Source of the DNA: Nitriliruptorales bacterium
GTDB taxonomy: Bacteria; Actinomycetota; Nitriliruptoria; Euzebyales; Egibacteraceae
Reading direction: 5' to 3'
Length of the DNA stretch: 6,510 bases
NCBI GenBank assembly: GCA_007119305.1
Contig: SKPY01000050.1
Span: 1-6,510 of the forward strand
This document shows positions 6,274-6,510 of the stretch, piece after piece; position 1 is the first letter of the stretch, and the number at the start of each line of letters is the position of its first letter. The notes beneath the pieces are model-generated. The model ran no database searches, was not told the DNA's origin, and saw only the letters and a list, made by a program, of their open reading frames with translations. Position numbers and translations under genes: made by a program.

Positions 6274-6319
6274 CGCGCGGACAATACGTAACACCCGGGT
6301 GTTACGTATTGTCCGCGCG
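6274..6319. repeat. Perfect 46-bp palindrome (operator-like or cruciform)
   Basis: The arms 6274-6296 and 6297-6319 are exact reverse complements with no spacer, centred on CCCGGG. The inner part (ACGTAACACCCGGGTGTTACGT, from 6287 inwards on both sides) is AT-richer than its surroundings, and each arm carries a TACGTA hexamer (6285-6290 and 6303-6308, centres 18 bp apart). It lies 28 bp upstream of the -35 of the SOS promoter and 9 bp from the tandem repeat. A dimeric-regulator operator (TetR-like), a hairpin-forming element or an assembly inversion are all possible; no U-tract favours a terminator. Confidence 0.95.
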
Positions 6320-6328
6320 GCAGCGAGC

Positions 6329-6510
6329 GGGCCGAGGGGGCTACGGGTTTCCGCGAGCGCAGCGTCCCCCGAGGCCCGCCACGCAGCCGTCGCGGTGGGG
6401 CCGAGGGGGCTACGGGTTTCCGCGAGCGCAGCGTCCCCCGAGGCCCGCCACGCAGCCGTCGCGGTGGGGCCGAGGGGGCTACGGGTTTCCGCGAGCGCAG
6501 CGTCCCCCGA
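6329..6510. repeat. 69-bp tandem repeat, at least 2.6 copies, running off the right edge
   Basis: Units are 6329-6397, 6398-6466 and 6467-6510 (partial, 44 bp), and they are identical base for base. Each contains GGGGG and CCCCC tracts flanking CTACGGGTTTCCGCGAGCG and could fold into an imperfect hairpin (GCC-ga-GGGGG with CCCCC-ga-GGC). The period is 23 codons, so all three plus-strand frames and two minus-strand frames stay open; no start codon with a ribosome binding site was seen, and I regard it as non-coding. Confidence 0.95.

Noticed and set aside
5808..6284. Longer 158-aa version of the DUF6504-like protein
   Set aside because: The extension would run through the LexA box and almost to the -10, lacks a ribosome binding site, and is Arg-rich and unlike the domain. 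ATG 6086 has an AGGAGGG site.
6037..6294. Minus-strand 85-codon frame starting inside the 46-bp palindrome
   Set aside because: It has no ribosome binding site, Arg/Gly-rich composition, and overlaps the promoter, the LexA box and the start of the DUF6504-like gene in another frame.
6274..6319. The palindrome as an intrinsic terminator
   Set aside because: There is no U-tract on either side, the symmetry continues through the centre with no loop, and it lies upstream of a promoter rather than after a visible gene.
6329..6510. CRISPR array
   Set aside because: The whole 69-bp unit is identical between copies, so there are no variable spacers, and no cas-like gene is in view.

Overview
The window is high-GC DNA with strong third-position G/C bias. 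Its gene content (homodimeric-type pyruvate dehydrogenase E1, a DnaE2-like polymerase under a GAAC-N4-GTTC LexA box, a DUF6504-like protein) points to an actinobacterium (Actinomycetota). The genus cannot be told from the sequence.

Layout, left to right. The left edge (1-257, minus) holds the first 85 codons of an error-prone DnaE2/ImuC-type DNA polymerase III alpha subunit, with a LexA (SOS) operator just upstream at 293-308. A 327-bp divergent spacer follows, then an 85-residue plus-strand protein of unknown function (585-842). It converges on a minus-strand block that fills most of the window.

Read in its direction of transcription, the minus block is: a small DUF6504-like protein (6086-5808), a crotonase/enoyl-CoA hydratase-family protein (5792-4983), a two-TM membrane protein overlapping it by ATGA (4986-4366), pyruvate dehydrogenase E1 aceE (4328-1581), and a pyridoxamine-5'-phosphate-oxidase-like flavin/F420 split-barrel protein (about 1469-1029). 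Gaps among the first four genes are 15, -4 and 37 nt, so they look like one transcription unit. Hairpins lie between aceE and the last gene, and another follows the last gene.

Upstream of the block, the 424 bp from 6087 to the right edge contain a good sigma-70-type promoter (TTGACG-17-TATCGT), a perfect LexA box just downstream of its -10, a perfect 46-bp palindrome, and a 69-bp tandem repeat that runs off the edge.

How it fits together: the two ends look like parts of an SOS mutagenesis system, a DnaE2-type polymerase and a DUF6504 protein, each with its own LexA box. Between them lies a metabolic segment centred on acetyl-CoA production. The most notable point is that the only clear promoter seen for the crotonase-membrane protein-aceE series is the LexA-boxed one, so central carbon metabolism may be partly coupled to DNA damage by read-through. 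The palindrome beside the tandem repeat is the least explained element. I saw no tRNA, rRNA, insertion sequence or CRISPR array.
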